Assembly (NCBI RefSeq): GCF_016616235.1
Contig: NZ_CP067100.1
Location: forward strand, 2,725,001 to 2,789,000
Direction of reading: 5' to 3'
DNA: 64,000 bases
Source: Bradyrhizobium diazoefficiens
GTDB lineage: Bacteria; Pseudomonadota; Alphaproteobacteria; Rhizobiales; Xanthobacteraceae
Shown: positions 16,424 through 25,369 of the stretch, in pieces
Layout: each line of letters starts with the position of its first letter
Numbering within the stretch: position 1 is the stretch's first letter
Translations under genes and position numbers: made by a program
The notes under the pieces: generated by a model
Told to the model about the DNA's origin: nothing
Seen by the model: only the letters and a program-made list of their open reading frames with translations
Databases searched by the model: none

Positions 16424-18816
16424 CACTCCGCCGCTGCGACCTTGGCTTGATCAGGCTCGAGCGCTGCGGCGATAGCCTCGTCGACGCGCTCCAGCCAGAT
16501 GAATTCGAGGTTGTCCCGCGCGCTCTTCGGGATGTCGTCGTAATCGCGCTTGTTGCGCGCCGGCAGCATCACCCGCTTCAGGCCCGCGGCGGCCGCAGCC
16601 ACCACCTTCTCCTTGATGCCGCCCACGGGGAGCACCAGGCCGCGCAGCGAGATCTCGCCGGTCATCGCGGTGTCGCTGCGCACCGTGCGGTTGGTGAGCA
16701 GCGAGGTCAGCGCCGTGAACATCGCAACGCCCGCGCTCGGCCCGTCCTTCGGGGTCGCACCCGCGGGGACGTGAACGTGGATGTCGCTCTTCTCGAACAT
16801 CGACTGATCGATGCCGAGCTGGGTGGCTCGGCTCTTCACCAGCGTCAGCGCGGCCTGCACGCTCTCGCGCATGACCTCGCCGAGCTGGCCGGTCAGGATC
16901 ATCCCGCCTTTGCCCGGCACGCGCGAGGCCTCGATGAACAGGATGTCGCCGCCAACAGGCGTCCAGGCAAGACCGGTCGCGACGCCGGGAACGCTGGTGC
17001 GCTGTGCGATCTCGCCCTCGAAGCGCGGCTGTCCCAGCACGGTGCCGATGTCCTTCGGGCTCACCACGATCTTCGCAGCCGAGCCTTCGGCGACCTGCAC
17101 TGCGGCATGGCGGAAGACTTTGCCGATCTCGCGCTCGAGATTACGCACGCCGGCTTCGCGGGTATAGCCCTTGACGATCAGCTTCAGCGCCTCCGGCTCG
17201 ATCTCGGCCTGCTCGGCCGAGAGGCCGTTGGCCTCGAGCTGCCGCCGCACCAGATAGCGCCGTGCGATCTCCAGCTTCTCGTCCTCGGTGTAGCCGGCAA
17301 GGCTGATCAGCTCCATGCGGTCCAAGAGCGGACCGGGAATCTGGTCCAGCATGTTGGCGGTCGCAATGAACACCACGCGCGACAGGTCGAAGGGCACGCC
17401 GAGGTAATTGTCCCGGAACGTCCCGTTCTGCTCGGGGTCGAGCACCTCCAGCATGGCGGCCGAGGGATCGCCCTGCACGCCACGGCCCATCTTGTCGATC
17501 TCGTCCAGCATCATGACGCAGTTGCGGGCGCCGGCCTTCTTGATGCCCTGGATAATGTTGCCGGGCAGCGCGCCGATATAGGTGCGCCGGTGACCGCGGA
17601 TCTCGGCCTCGTCATGTACGCCGCCCAGGCTGACGCGCACGAAGGGGCGGTCCATCGCACGCGCGATGGACTGGCCGAGCGAGGTCTTGCCGACCCCGGG
17701 CGGCCCGACGAAGCACAGGATCGGCGCCTTGCCTTGGGGCGCGAGCTTGCGCACCGCCAGATATTCGATGATCCGGCTCTTGATCTTCTCCAGGCCAAAA
17801 TGATCCGCATCGAGGATGGCTCGCGCCTCCTTGATGTCGATCGTCTTCTCCTCGGGCAGCGCCCAAGGCAGCTCGATCAACCAGTCCAGATAGGTGCGGA
17901 CCATGCCGGCTTCGCCGGCGGCTTCCGGCATGCGCTCGTAGCGGCGCAGCTCCTTCTTGGCATGCGCTTCGGCCTCCGGAGGCATGTTGGCCTTGGCGAT
18001 GGCCGCCGTCAGTTCGGTGACTTCGGCCGCCTTGCCGTCGCCTTCGCCGAGCTGGCGCTGGATGGTTGCCATCTGCTCGCGCAGGATCGCCTCGCGCTGC
18101 CGCTCGTCGAAGCTGGCGCGGGTCTTCTGGCCGATCTCGTTGGAGATGCGCAGCACCTCCAGCCGTTCGGCCAGGTGCTTCGACACCTTCTCGACGCGCA
18201 AGGCGAGGTCGACGGTCTCCAGCACCTCCTGCTTGTCCTGCGGCTTGATATCCATGAACGAGGTCGCGAGATCCGCCAGCGCGCCGGGCGCGCTGGTGCC
18301 CTGGAACATCGCGGCCAGCTCGGGCGGCGCCTGCGGCAGCAGCTCGATCGCCTCGATCGCCTGGCGCTGCAGGTTCAGCGCCCGCGCCTCGATCTCGGGC
18401 GAAGTCATGGTCGGCTCGGGGATCTGCTGGATGCGCGCCGCCGGGAACGGCGTCCCCGGCAGGAAGTCGAGGATGCGCGCGCGCTGCACGCCCTGGCAGA
18501 CGATGTGATGGGTGCCGTCAGGCGCGGTGATGTAGCGCACGATGTTGGCGATGGTCGCGACGCGGTAGAGGTCGTCCGGCCCCGGCTCCTCGGTCTCGGG
18601 GCTGCGCTGCAGGACGATGCCGACCGGCCGCTGCTCGCGCAGAGCCTGCTGTGCGGCGGCGATGGACTTCGCCCGGCCGATCGAGATCGGCGCGATGGCG
18701 CCGGGGAACAGCACCATCTCGCGGACGGGGATGATGATCAGTGCGTCTTCGGGGATCTTCACGTCTGGACCGTTCTGGGAATTGGTCTGTGCGGTATTCA
18801 TCTGTTCGGTGGCCAT
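16423..18816 (-). CDS. lon: ATP-dependent Lon protease
   Basis: 797 residues. The N-terminal LAN substrate-recognition domain is at about 25-215, then a coiled-coil region and an AAA+ module with Walker A GPPGVGKT, Walker [11 protein letters not shown] and [12 protein letters not shown]. The C-terminal protease domain has the catalytic Ser694 (PKDGPSAG) and Lys737 (GGIKEK). The protein degrades misfolded and regulatory proteins in the cytosol. It sits directly after hsp20 (8-bp gap), so a heat-stress operon is likely. It is probably not the housekeeping copy, which in related genomes I recall lies next to clpX; that needs checking in the genome. Confidence 0.95.
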   Translation of the reverse strand: MATEQMNTAQTNSQNGPDVKIPEDALIIIPVREMVLFPGAIAPISIGRAKSIAAAQQALREQRPVGIVLQRSPETEEPGPDDLYRVATIANIVRYITAPDGTHHIVCQGVQRARILDFLPGTPFPAARIQQIPEPTMTSPEIEARALNLQRQAIEAIELLPQAPPELAAMFQGTSAPGALADLATSFMDIKPQDKQEVLETVDLALRVEKVSKHLAERLEVLRISNEIGQKTRASFDERQREAILREQMATIQRQLGEGDGKAAEVTELTAAIAKANMPPEAEAHAKKELRRYERMPEAAGEAGMVRTYLDWLIELPWALPEEKTIDIKEARAILDADHFGLEKIKSRIIEYLAVRKLAPQGKAPILCFVGPPGVGKTSLGQSIARAMDRPFVRVSLGGVHDEAEIRGHRRTYIGALPGNIIQGIKKAGARNCVMMLDEIDKMGRGVQGDPSAAMLEVLDPEQNGTFRDNYLGVPFDLSRVVFIATANMLDQIPGPLLDRMELISLAGYTEDEKLEIARRYLVRRQLEANGLSAEQAEIEPEALKLIVKGYTREAGVRNLEREIGKVFRHAAVQVAEGSAAKIVVSPKDIGTVLGQPRFEGEIAQRTSVPGVATGLAWTPVGGDILFIEASRVPGKGGMILTGQLGEVMRESVQAALTLVKSRATQLGIDQSMFEKSDIHVHVPAGATPKDGPSAGVAMFTALTSLLTNRTVRSDTAMTGEISLRGLVLPVGGIKEKVVAAAAAGLKRVMLPARNKRDYDDIPKSARDNLEFIWLERVDEAIAAALEPDQAKVAAAE

Positions 18817-18824
18817 GATCGACC

Positions 18825-19208
18825 TCAGGATTTGGCGAGGCGCAGTGCGACGCAGCCGTCCATCACGAAGCGGCTGATGGCGTAGCGGCCGATGGGCAAT
18901 GCAATGCGGCGCTCAAAACGCCCCTGCGGCAGCTCGAGCCGGTGGATGCGGGCGTTGCGAAGCTCCGGCGGCAGTGTGCGCTGGCCGGAGATGATGAGCA
19001 CGCCGTCATGGATCACCGTCTCGACATTGTCCGGATTGACGCCGGGAAGCGCCACCAGGATCAACAGCTCATGCTCGGTCTCGAGCACGTCGATCGGCGG
19101 CTCCCAGCAGGCTTCCTGGCGGCCGAACTGCTGGCGCAGCCGGTCGGCGCGCGTCAGCTGGTCCAGCGCTTCGGACAGCATCCAGTCGAGGGGATTTTTG
19201 GGTTGCAT
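18825..19208 (-). CDS. Hsp20/alpha-crystallin-type small heat shock protein
   Basis: 127 residues from ATG 19208. The alpha-crystallin domain spans about 35-120: WEPPIDVLETEHELLILVALPGV, then VIHDGVLIISGQR and LELPQGRFERRIALP. The short N-terminus (MQPKNPLDWMLSEALDQ) is typical for this holdase class. The C-terminal I-x-I/V anchoring motif is not obvious; the protein ends RLAKS. It is first in an operon with lon and the tiny basic protein, linking holding of denatured proteins with their degradation. An in-frame upstream extension to 19313 is judged untranslated. Confidence 0.9.
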   Translation of the reverse strand: MQPKNPLDWMLSEALDQLTRADRLRQQFGRQEACWEPPIDVLETEHELLILVALPGVNPDNVETVIHDGVLIISGQRTLPPELRNARIHRLELPQGRFERRIALPIGRYAISRFVMDGCVALRLAKS

Positions 19209-19312
19209 GATGCGGACTCGGTGGTGGGAAAGCCAGCATATGGGGCTGGTTCCCGGGAAATCCAGTGCGGCGGCGCTGGCGTGCCATGCGCCATCGTGCG
19301 ATCCCAAAAGCA

Positions 19313-19338
19313 AACGCCGCGGCTTGGGCCGCGGCGTT
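19313..19338. terminator. Hairpin terminator after YciF-like gene
   Basis: AACGCCGCGGC (19313-19323) pairs perfectly with GCCGCGGCGTT (19328-19338). Reading the minus strand, the stem is followed by TGCTTTTGG, fitting termination of the gene that ends at 19359. Confidence 0.75.
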
Positions 19339-19358
19339 CCGTGCAGCGCGGCGCGGCA

Positions 19359-19925
19359 TCAGGCCGCGTCGCGATACTCTTCTTCCGCTTCGAGGTTGAT
19401 CACGGAGGTGGCGAGCTCGGTCAGCGTGTGATCGGTCGCCTCTTCCTCCTCGAGCGTCGCCTGGAGCAGCCTTGCCGCATCCTGCATGCCGAGCTCCTCG
19501 GCCCAGGTGCGCAGCGTGCCATAGCGGGAGATTTCGTAATGCTCGACGGCCTGTGCCGCGGAGAGCAGGCCAGCGTCAAGGGCAGGGGCGTTCTTGAACT
19601 CCTTCATGATCTCGGCGCCCTCGTCGGTGATCCCGTTGATCGCTTCGCACGGCTTGCCCCGCGCGGGCTTGCCGAGCATCTTGAAGATCTGGTCGAGCCG
19701 TTTGACCTGACCCTGCGTCTCGCGCAGATGCTTGTTGAAGGCCGCCGCCAAATCCTTCGAATTCGCGGCCTTGGCCATCTTGGGCAGCGTCTTGATGATC
19801 TTGTTCTCGGCGAAATAGATGTCCTTCAGCGTCTCCAGAAACAGGTCGCTCAGCAATTTCGGCGCCTGACGCGGTCGGCGCGCCGCGGTCTTCTTTGTTG
19901 TGCGTTTCTTCGCTCGTTTAGCCAT
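19359..19925 (-). CDS. YciF/DUF892 ferritin-like stress protein
   Basis: 188 residues from ATG 19925 (GAGGAGGACGT ribosome site). A Lys/Arg-rich N-terminal tail (MAKRAKKRTTKKTAARRP) precedes a four-helix DUF892 bundle with LKDIYFAENKIIKTLPKM, HLRETQGQVKRLDQIF, AQAVEHYEISRYGTLRTWAEELG and LEEEEATDHTLTELA. Glu and His residues are at the positions where ferritin-like proteins bind metal. The family responds to osmotic, oxidative and metal stress. The basic tail could bind DNA. It is in the same strand group as hsp20 and lon but is separated from them by a terminator. Confidence 0.88.
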   Translation of the reverse strand: MAKRAKKRTTKKTAARRPRQAPKLLSDLFLETLKDIYFAENKIIKTLPKMAKAANSKDLAAAFNKHLRETQGQVKRLDQIFKMLGKPARGKPCEAINGITDEGAEIMKEFKNAPALDAGLLSAAQAVEHYEISRYGTLRTWAEELGMQDAARLLQATLEEEEATDHTLTELATSVINLEAEEEYRDAA

Positions 19926-20038
19926 ACGTCCTCCTCTTGAGGTGACACGGGAAGGCGTTGCCTTCCTCAATCCTCAGGCGATCAAAACCCCTCGAAGAAC
20001 GAAAGTTCCAAACTGCAACCGGCGCTCGCGGCAATCGC

Positions 20039-20245
20039 TCAGGTCGGACGCTTGTAAGGATCTTCCTGCCGTTGCTGCGCCTCGGTGTTGCGATCGAGCT
20101 GCGCGCGCTCGCTGCGCCGCAGATGGCCGGCCTTCATCACGCCATAGACGAGGACGGCACCAAGCAGGAAGGCTCCGATGAACCAGAGCCAGAGCAGATT
20201 GGCCGAGAGCTGGCCGAGCAGCATTCCGATTCCGCTGTCGCTCAT
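20039..20245 (-). CDS. Small single-span membrane protein
   Basis: 68 residues from ATG 20245, 8 bases after GGAGAC. One transmembrane helix at about 15-37 (ANLLWLWFIGAFLLGAVLVYGVM) is followed by a charged cytosolic tail ending QRQEDPYKRPT. No known family. It is 113 bp upstream of the YciF-like gene on the same strand, with no terminator seen between them, so co-transcription is possible. Confidence 0.65.
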   Translation of the reverse strand: MSDSGIGMLLGQLSANLLWLWFIGAFLLGAVLVYGVMKAGHLRRSERAQLDRNTEAQQRQEDPYKRPT

Positions 20246-20334
20246 TGATCGTCTCCAGTGATTTCCAAAACCCGTTCTGCCGGGCTAAGTCGGTCCGCCC
20301 GCCATCGTTCCAGCGTCCAGGAGCCCACCGGAAC

Positions 20335-20574
20335 ATGCTCGACTTCGCCGTCCATGGGGCGAGGTTCGCGATCATCATGGCGGTCGTGGTCTGCGTGTGC
20401 CTGCTCTGCATGCTGTGCTTTGTCTCGGCTCACCTGATCGCGCGAACCCTCGCGCGAACCCTTGGGCGGACCGGAAATGCCGTGCTCTCGTGCGTGCTCG
20501 GCATGCTGCTCGCGGCCTATTCGGTGCAGTTCGTGATCAACGGGATTGCAGCGGTCCGGGCGAGCCCGTCGTAA
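20335..20574 (+). pseudogene. C-terminal remnant of a MarC-family membrane protein
   Basis: 79 residues from ATG 20335 (CCAGGAG upstream). A hydrophobic helix (FAIIMAVVVCVCLLCMLCFVSAHLI) is followed by ARTLGRTGNAVLSCVLGMLLAAYSVQFVINGI, which resembles the last 40 residues of MarC proteins (LGxTGxxVLxRxxGLxLAAxAVQFxxDG). The first four transmembrane helices of a roughly 200-residue MarC protein are absent upstream. It may be a decayed gene or may be translated as a two-helix protein. Confidence 0.55.
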
Positions 20575-20743
20575 GGCTGCGGCAATCTGCTAATTTATTG
20601 ATTTTGCAGCATATTTATTAAGTTATCAGGCCCAGCGGCACGACGGTGGCCGATGCCGGCCGCTTTTTCTTGCACTGCCATATTGCTTTGACGTACTTCC
20701 CCTCTCACAAGCGCCCATCGCAAGAGGTCGAGATGAAGTCGAG

Positions 20744-21397
20744 ATGTCGATGACAGCGGACGAACTCGCCAAGAGACAGGCCATCATCGACGCCTGCCGC
20801 CGCATGAATGCGCTCGGCATCAACCAGGGCACATCAGGCAATATCAGCGTCCGGCATGCGGGCGGGCTCCTCGTCACGCCGACCAGCGTGCCCTATGAGG
20901 CCATGACGCCGGATCAGATCGTGCTGATGGCGATGGACGGCGCGCATCCGCCCGATCAGAAGCCGTCCAGCGAATGGCGCTTCCATCGCGACATCCTGAA
21001 ATCGCGGCCCGACGTCAACGCCGTCGTCCATGCCCATCCCACCTATTGCACCATCCTGGCGATCATGGGCATGGCGATCCCGCCGGTGCACTACATGATC
21101 GCGGCCGCCGGTGGCGACAGCATCCGCTGCGCGCCCTATGCCACCTTCGGCACGGCGGAGCTGTCCGAACATGCGGTGCGGGCGCTCGAGGGCCGGCTCG
21201 CCTGCCTGCTCGACCATCACGGCATGATCGCGATCGGCAAGACGCTGGACAAGGCCATGTGGCTCGCCGTCGAGGTCGAGACGTTGGCACGGCAATATCA
21301 CGGCTGCCTCCAGATCGGACAACCGCCGCTGCTCTCCAGCGACGAGATCGAGCGGGTCCGCCAGCGCATGGCCGGCTACGGCCTGTCGGAAGGGTAG
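20744..21397 (+). CDS. Class II aldolase/adducin-family protein (L-fuculose-phosphate aldolase-like)
   Basis: 217 residues. It has the class II aldolase layout: GINQGTSGNISVR (phosphate loop), TPTSVPYE, the catalytic-acid Glu77 (KPSSEWRFH), zinc ligands His96 and His98 (VVHAHPTY), and the third ligand in LLDHHGMIAIG (His159). Such enzymes cleave sugar phosphates (fuculose-, ribulose- or threonate-derived) to dihydroxyacetone phosphate and an aldehyde. Nearby genes give no pathway, so the true substrate is open. It is followed after 12 bp by the ClC channel gene, suggesting co-transcription although the functions look unrelated. Confidence 0.88.
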   Translation: MSMTADELAKRQAIIDACRRMNALGINQGTSGNISVRHAGGLLVTPTSVPYEAMTPDQIVLMAMDGAHPPDQKPSSEWRFHRDILKSRPDVNAVVHAHPTYCTILAIMGMAIPPVHYMIAAAGGDSIRCAPYATFGTAELSEHAVRALEGRLACLLDHHGMIAIGKTLDKAMWLAVEVETLARQYHGCLQIGQPPLLSSDEIERVRQRMAGYGLSEG

Positions 21398-21409
21398 GGC
21401 GGACAAAAG

Positions 21410-23197
21410 GTGTTCGTGCGGATCAGACATCTCGTCGATCGCAAGGGGACGAACCGCACCATGGTTCGGCTCCGCGCGCTGCTGCGCAGCAACGAGTTCT
21501 ACCTGATCCCGCTGGCGCTCGTGATCGGCACGCTGGCCGGCGCGATCGTGACGCTGATGGCGGAGATCGCGCAGATCGCCCATGTCGTGATCTACGGTAT
21601 TCCAATCGATGTCCGCCTGTCCGCGAATACGCGCGTAAGCGCCTGGGCCGCGCTGCTCGCGCCGGCGCTCGGCGGACTGGCGCTCGGCATCATGGAATGG
21701 TCGCGCAGGCGCATGAAGATCTCGAACGCGGTCGACCCGATCGAGGCCAACGCGCTGCGCGGCGGCAATCTCTCGATGCGCGACAGCGTGGTGGTGTCGA
21801 GCCAGACGCTGATCTCGAACGGCTGCGGCGCCTCGGTCGGCCTCGAGGCCGGCTATACCCAGATCGGCTCGGGCATCGCCTCGCTGCTCGGCAAGTTCTT
21901 CAATCTCCGCCGCAACGATCTGCGCCTGATGGTCGGCTGCGGCGCCGCCGCGGCGATCGCGGCGGCGTTCGGGGCGCCGATCACCGGCGCCTTCTACGCC
22001 TGCGAGCTGATCGTCGGGGTCTATTCCGTCGGCAGCGCCGCGCCGATCCTGGCGGCCTCGCTCGCGGGTGCGCTGACCGCGCAATGGCTCGGCGGCGCGC
22101 CATACTCGCTGGAGATCCCGAAAGTCAGCGCCGTCGGTGTCGAGCAGTATCTGGCATTGATCGGGCTCGCCCTCGTCACCAGCGGCGTCGGCATCGCCGT
22201 GATGCGCTCTTCGCCGATGTTCGAGCGCCTGTTCTCCTGGCTGCCGGTCTGGCTGCGCCCGGTAATCGGCGGCCTCATTGTCGGCGGCTTTGCGATCCTC
22301 ACGCCACAGGTGCTGGCGGCCGGCCACGGCGCCATGGTGCTCGATCTGTTTCACGACATGGCGATCGGTCTGATCGCGCTGATCATCGCCTTGAAGGTGA
22401 CGGCCTGCCTGATCTCGCTCGCCTCGGGCTTCCGTGGGGGCCTGTTCTTCGCCTCGCTGTTCGTCGGCAGCCTGATCGGAAAGTTCTTCTCGGCGGTGCT
22501 GCTCTTGATCAGTCCGAATTTCGTGATCGATCCGCTGGTCGCGATGCTGACCGGCATGGCGACGCTCGGCGTCGCCATCGTCGGCGGTCCTCTGACCATG
22601 TCGTTTCTCGTGCTCGAGATGACCCGCAATGTCGACGTCACCGCCGTGGTGCTGGCCGGCTGCATCGTCACCTCGATCTGCGTCCGCTTCATGTTCGGCC
22701 ACTCCTTCTCGACCTGGCGCCTGCATCTGCGCGGCGAGACCATCCGCAGCGCCAACGACGTCGGCTGGCTGCGCAACCTCACGGTCGAGCGGCTGATGCG
22801 CTCGGACGTCGGCAAGGTGCCGTCGACCACGACGATCGCCGCCGCGCGCCGCGAATTCGCACTGGGCTCGCGGCCCGGAATCGTCGTCGTCAACAATGCC
22901 GACGAATATGTCGGCCTCGTCCTGCTGCCCGATCTGTTCTCCAGCGATCTCGACACCATTGCCGACGACATCCAGGTGATCGAGCTTGCGCGCCTGACCG
23001 AGATCGTGCTGATCCCGGAGATGAATGTGAAGTCGGCGATGGCGGTGTTCGACGAGGCGGAAGCCGAGATGCTGGCGGTGGTCGATTCCACCGACAGCCG
23101 TAAGGTGGTGGGCTTTCTCACCGAGAACTTCGCCCGCCGCCGCTATGTTGAGGAGATCGACAAGGCCACGCGCGGCGTGCTGGGGGCGCTGTCGTAA
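21410..23197 (+). CDS. ClC-type chloride channel/antiporter with C-terminal CBS domains
   Basis: 595 residues from a GTG at 21410; an ATG at 21461 is an alternative. Around twelve membrane helices occupy about 30-430, with ClC signatures GASVGLEAGYTQIGSG (containing the gating-type Glu), GAPITGAFYACE and GGLFFASLFVGSLIG. The cytosolic C-terminus (450-590) has two CBS-like repeats (VERLMRSDVGKVPSTTTI and EMNVKSAMAVFDE) that could sense nucleotides. It would exchange chloride or fluoride against protons. The canonical selectivity motif GREGP is replaced by GLEAG, so anion preference is uncertain. Confidence 0.9.
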   Translation: MFVRIRHLVDRKGTNRTMVRLRALLRSNEFYLIPLALVIGTLAGAIVTLMAEIAQIAHVVIYGIPIDVRLSANTRVSAWAALLAPALGGLALGIMEWSRRRMKISNAVDPIEANALRGGNLSMRDSVVVSSQTLISNGCGASVGLEAGYTQIGSGIASLLGKFFNLRRNDLRLMVGCGAAAAIAAAFGAPITGAFYACELIVGVYSVGSAAPILAASLAGALTAQWLGGAPYSLEIPKVSAVGVEQYLALIGLALVTSGVGIAVMRSSPMFERLFSWLPVWLRPVIGGLIVGGFAILTPQVLAAGHGAMVLDLFHDMAIGLIALIIALKVTACLISLASGFRGGLFFASLFVGSLIGKFFSAVLLLISPNFVIDPLVAMLTGMATLGVAIVGGPLTMSFLVLEMTRNVDVTAVVLAGCIVTSICVRFMFGHSFSTWRLHLRGETIRSANDVGWLRNLTVERLMRSDVGKVPSTTTIAAARREFALGSRPGIVVVNNADEYVGLVLLPDLFSSDLDTIADDIQVIELARLTEIVLIPEMNVKSAMAVFDEAEAEMLAVVDSTDSRKVVGFLTENFARRRYVEEIDKATRGVLGALS

Positions 23198-23223
23198 GCA
23201 ATCGAGCGGCGATTTCGGTGCCA

Positions 23224-23498
23224 CCCTCTCCTGGAGGGCAGGGCAATCGCATATGGATTTCACGAGGACTGTCCGCGGGCTTGCTCCGCCTCTCCCGCTT
23301 GCGGGAGAGGCCGACGCGCTCGCAGAGCGCGGCGGGTGAGGGCTCTCGCCACGTAGGGACGTCTTCCGCAATCCCTTGGAATCCCGACGCGGAGAGACCC
23401 CCACCCCAGCCCTCCCCCGCAAGCGGGAGAGGGAGTCCAGCACCGATGCCGCCGCATCGTACGCAGCCATATGCGCTTGCCCTTCCCTCCAGGGGAGG
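23224..23498. repeat. 275-bp nested inverted-repeat element
   Basis: The outer arms (23224-23256 and 23467-23498) match as imperfect inverted copies of about 32 bp (both contain CTGGAGGG, GGGCAA and GCATATGG). Inner arms carry CTCTCCCGCTTGCGGGAGAGG at about 23290 and its counterpart CCCCCGCAAGCGGGAGAGGG at about 23418. It fills the gap between converging genes. The structure is that of a non-autonomous palindromic element (REP/BIME- or MITE-like); there is no coding capacity. Confidence 0.75.
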
Positions 23499-23507
23499 AT
23501 TGAAGCC

Positions 23508-24746
23508 TCACTCCAGCCGATCGACCTCCCGCAGCACCGGGAACAGCTTCATCCACAGCAGCGCGATTGCGATGGTGCCGATGCCGCCGAGCGCTGCCGC
23601 CGGCACTGCGCCGAGCAGGGCCGCCGCCATGTCGCTCTCGAATTCGCCGAGCTGGTTCGAGGCGTTGATGAACAGGAAATTGACGGCGCCGACGCGGCCA
23701 CGCATGGCGTCCGGCGTTGCGAGCTGCACCAGCGCGACGCGTACCACGACGCTGATCGTGTCCGCGGCGCCCATCGCGGCGAGCGCGAGGATCGAGAGCC
23801 AGACGTTGCGCGACAGCGCGAACACGACGGTCGCGAGCCCGAAGGCAATCACGGCCTGGAACATTCGCAGGCCCGCACGCTGCGTGATCGGATGGCGCGC
23901 GATCAATGCGGTCATGAGCAGCGCGCCGACCGCCGGTGCGGCGCGCATCACGCCCAGAGCCCACGGCCCGGCCTGCAAAATGTCCTTGGCATAGATCGGC
24001 AGCAGTGCGGTGGCGCCGCCGAGCAGGACCGCGAACAGATCGAGCGAGATCGTGCCGAGGATCGCAGGATTGCTGCGGACGAAATGCAGGCCGGCGAAGA
24101 GACCGTCGACACCCTCGTGCTCGGTGGCCGCAGTCCGCTCGACCCGGATCAGGCCGCTGAGGCCGCTCGCGACCAGCGACAGCACTGCCATCAGCATGAA
24201 TGGCGCGCTCGGTGACAGCGCATAAGCGAGCCCGCCGATGGCAGGGCCGCCGATGGTCGCGGCCTGCCAGGCGCCGGTCGAAAGCGCCGTCGCCCGTTGC
24301 AGCATGCCGTCCGGTGCCACGGCCGGCAGCAGGGCGGACGAAGCTGGGCTCTCGAAGGCGCCGGCGAGGCCAAACATGCCGAGCACGATGAATATCTCGG
24401 GCGCGGTCAGCGTTCCCATGAGCAGGCGCATGGCGAGATAGCCGGCGGCGAGGCCCTGCGCCAGCTCGCACAGCTGGACGATGCGCCGGCGGTCGTAGCG
24501 GTCGGCCGCGTGTCCGGCGACGAAGACGAGCAGGGCGCTCGGAACGAACTGCACGAGGCCTGCAAGACCCAGATAGAAGGCGCTGCCGGTCAGCGCGTAG
24601 ATCTGCCAGCCCACCGCCACGGTGGCGACCTGGTAGGAGAATTCCGACAGGCTTCGCGAGGCGATGTAGAGCAGCAGCGGCGGATGTCGCGACAGCGCGA
24701 CCGGAGAGGTGGGAAGTGTAGAAGCTTGGTCCAAGGCTGTGAGCAA
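23508..24746 (-). CDS. MFS transporter (EntS/DHA3-like exporter)
   Basis: About 412 residues, with the start placed at TTG 24746 because coding similarity to MFS proteins begins near LALSRHPPLLLYIASRSLSEF; no ATG is available. Eleven to twelve hydrophobic helices are visible, with the loop 2-3 motif GHAADRYDRRRIVQ and the second-half counterpart DAMRGRVGAVNFLF. It belongs to the MFS_3 (EntS-like) group that exports siderophores, antibiotics or other small molecules. It lies 40 bp after the DUF2798 gene on the same strand. The substrate is unknown. Confidence 0.85.
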   Translation of the reverse strand: MLTALDQASTLPTSPVALSRHPPLLLYIASRSLSEFSYQVATVAVGWQIYALTGSAFYLGLAGLVQFVPSALLVFVAGHAADRYDRRRIVQLCELAQGLAAGYLAMRLLMGTLTAPEIFIVLGMFGLAGAFESPASSALLPAVAPDGMLQRATALSTGAWQAATIGGPAIGGLAYALSPSAPFMLMAVLSLVASGLSGLIRVERTAATEHEGVDGLFAGLHFVRSNPAILGTISLDLFAVLLGGATALLPIYAKDILQAGPWALGVMRAAPAVGALLMTALIARHPITQRAGLRMFQAVIAFGLATVVFALSRNVWLSILALAAMGAADTISVVVRVALVQLATPDAMRGRVGAVNFLFINASNQLGEFESDMAAALLGAVPAAALGGIGTIAIALLWMKLFPVLREVDRLE

Positions 24747-24786
24747 TCTCGAAGCGGGATGGCGGGCATCGCGCCGCCCGCGCCGG

Positions 24787-25044
24787 CTAGCGGCCTGGTT
24801 GAGGAGGGGAAGCGACCAGGCAGGCCACGATCCGGCGGACCAGCGGCAGCACCAGCAGCAATGTTGGAAAGGCGACGAGCCATGACAGCGCCCAGGCGCC
24901 CGGCCAGGTTGCCAGAAAGGCCGGCGTCGCACCGAGGCTCCGCAGCGTCGAAATGACCGACACCACGGCCGTCATGAGGATGGACAGCACGAATGGCATC
25001 ACGATCGACGCATAGCGCGCCGGCAGTTTGCGAACCGCAATCAT
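24787..25044 (-). CDS. DUF2798-family small membrane protein
   Basis: 85 residues from ATG 25044 (AAGAGAAG ribosome site). There are two transmembrane helices, YASIVMPFVLSILMTAVVSVISTLRSLG and TWPGAWALSWLVAFPTLLLVLPLVRRIV, with the typical DUF2798 middle (FLATWPGAWALSWLVAFP). The family has no established function. It probably forms a bicistronic unit with the downstream MFS exporter. Confidence 0.85.
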   Translation of the reverse strand: MIAVRKLPARYASIVMPFVLSILMTAVVSVISTLRSLGATPAFLATWPGAWALSWLVAFPTLLLVLPLVRRIVACLVASPPQPGR

Positions 25045-25309
25045 CTGACTTCTCTTGAGGAAAAGGACGCGTCAGTCACGTAGAACTCTGTCAAATGGCA
25101 TCGATCCCGACGGCGTCGGTTGATGCGTTGGTTCACGTGAACGCTTACGGCGACCGGAAAACGGCGCGGCTGTTCATTAACCGCTCAGGTTGAGTGGCGC
25201 AAGCTGGATCGGATGGTTCGGTTTACAATCGTTCAAAGCGTGGCAGATTGCCGCGACCATGAAACCATTTCGGCCGTTTGTGCGTTAGGTCATGTTGCAT
25301 AGGTCCTTA

Positions 25310-25360
25310 CTTGGGCGAGAACAGAACTTGGGCGAGAACAGAACTTGGGCGAGAACAGAG
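25310..25360 (+). repeat. Three 17-bp tandem repeats in a 5' leader
   Basis: Units 25310-25326, 25327-25343 and 25344-25360 are copies of CTTGGGCGAGAACAGAA (the last base of the third unit is G). They end 10 bp before the ATG of the Gly/Tyr-rich secreted protein and directly precede its ribosome site (AGAGGACG). The rest of 25045-25309 shows no gene. Confidence 0.9.
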
Positions 25361-25369
25361 GACGTCAAG

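Noticed and set aside
16447..18885. 812-codon open frame opposite lon
   Set aside because: Antisense to a complete Lon protease with Walker and Ser-Lys motifs; no start signal or domain.
20834..23470. 878-codon open frame on the minus strand opposite the aldolase and ClC genes
   Set aside because: It encodes Arg/His/Asp/Gln-rich low-complexity protein with no ribosome site, and is the mirror of high-GC third-position bias in well-identified plus-strand genes.
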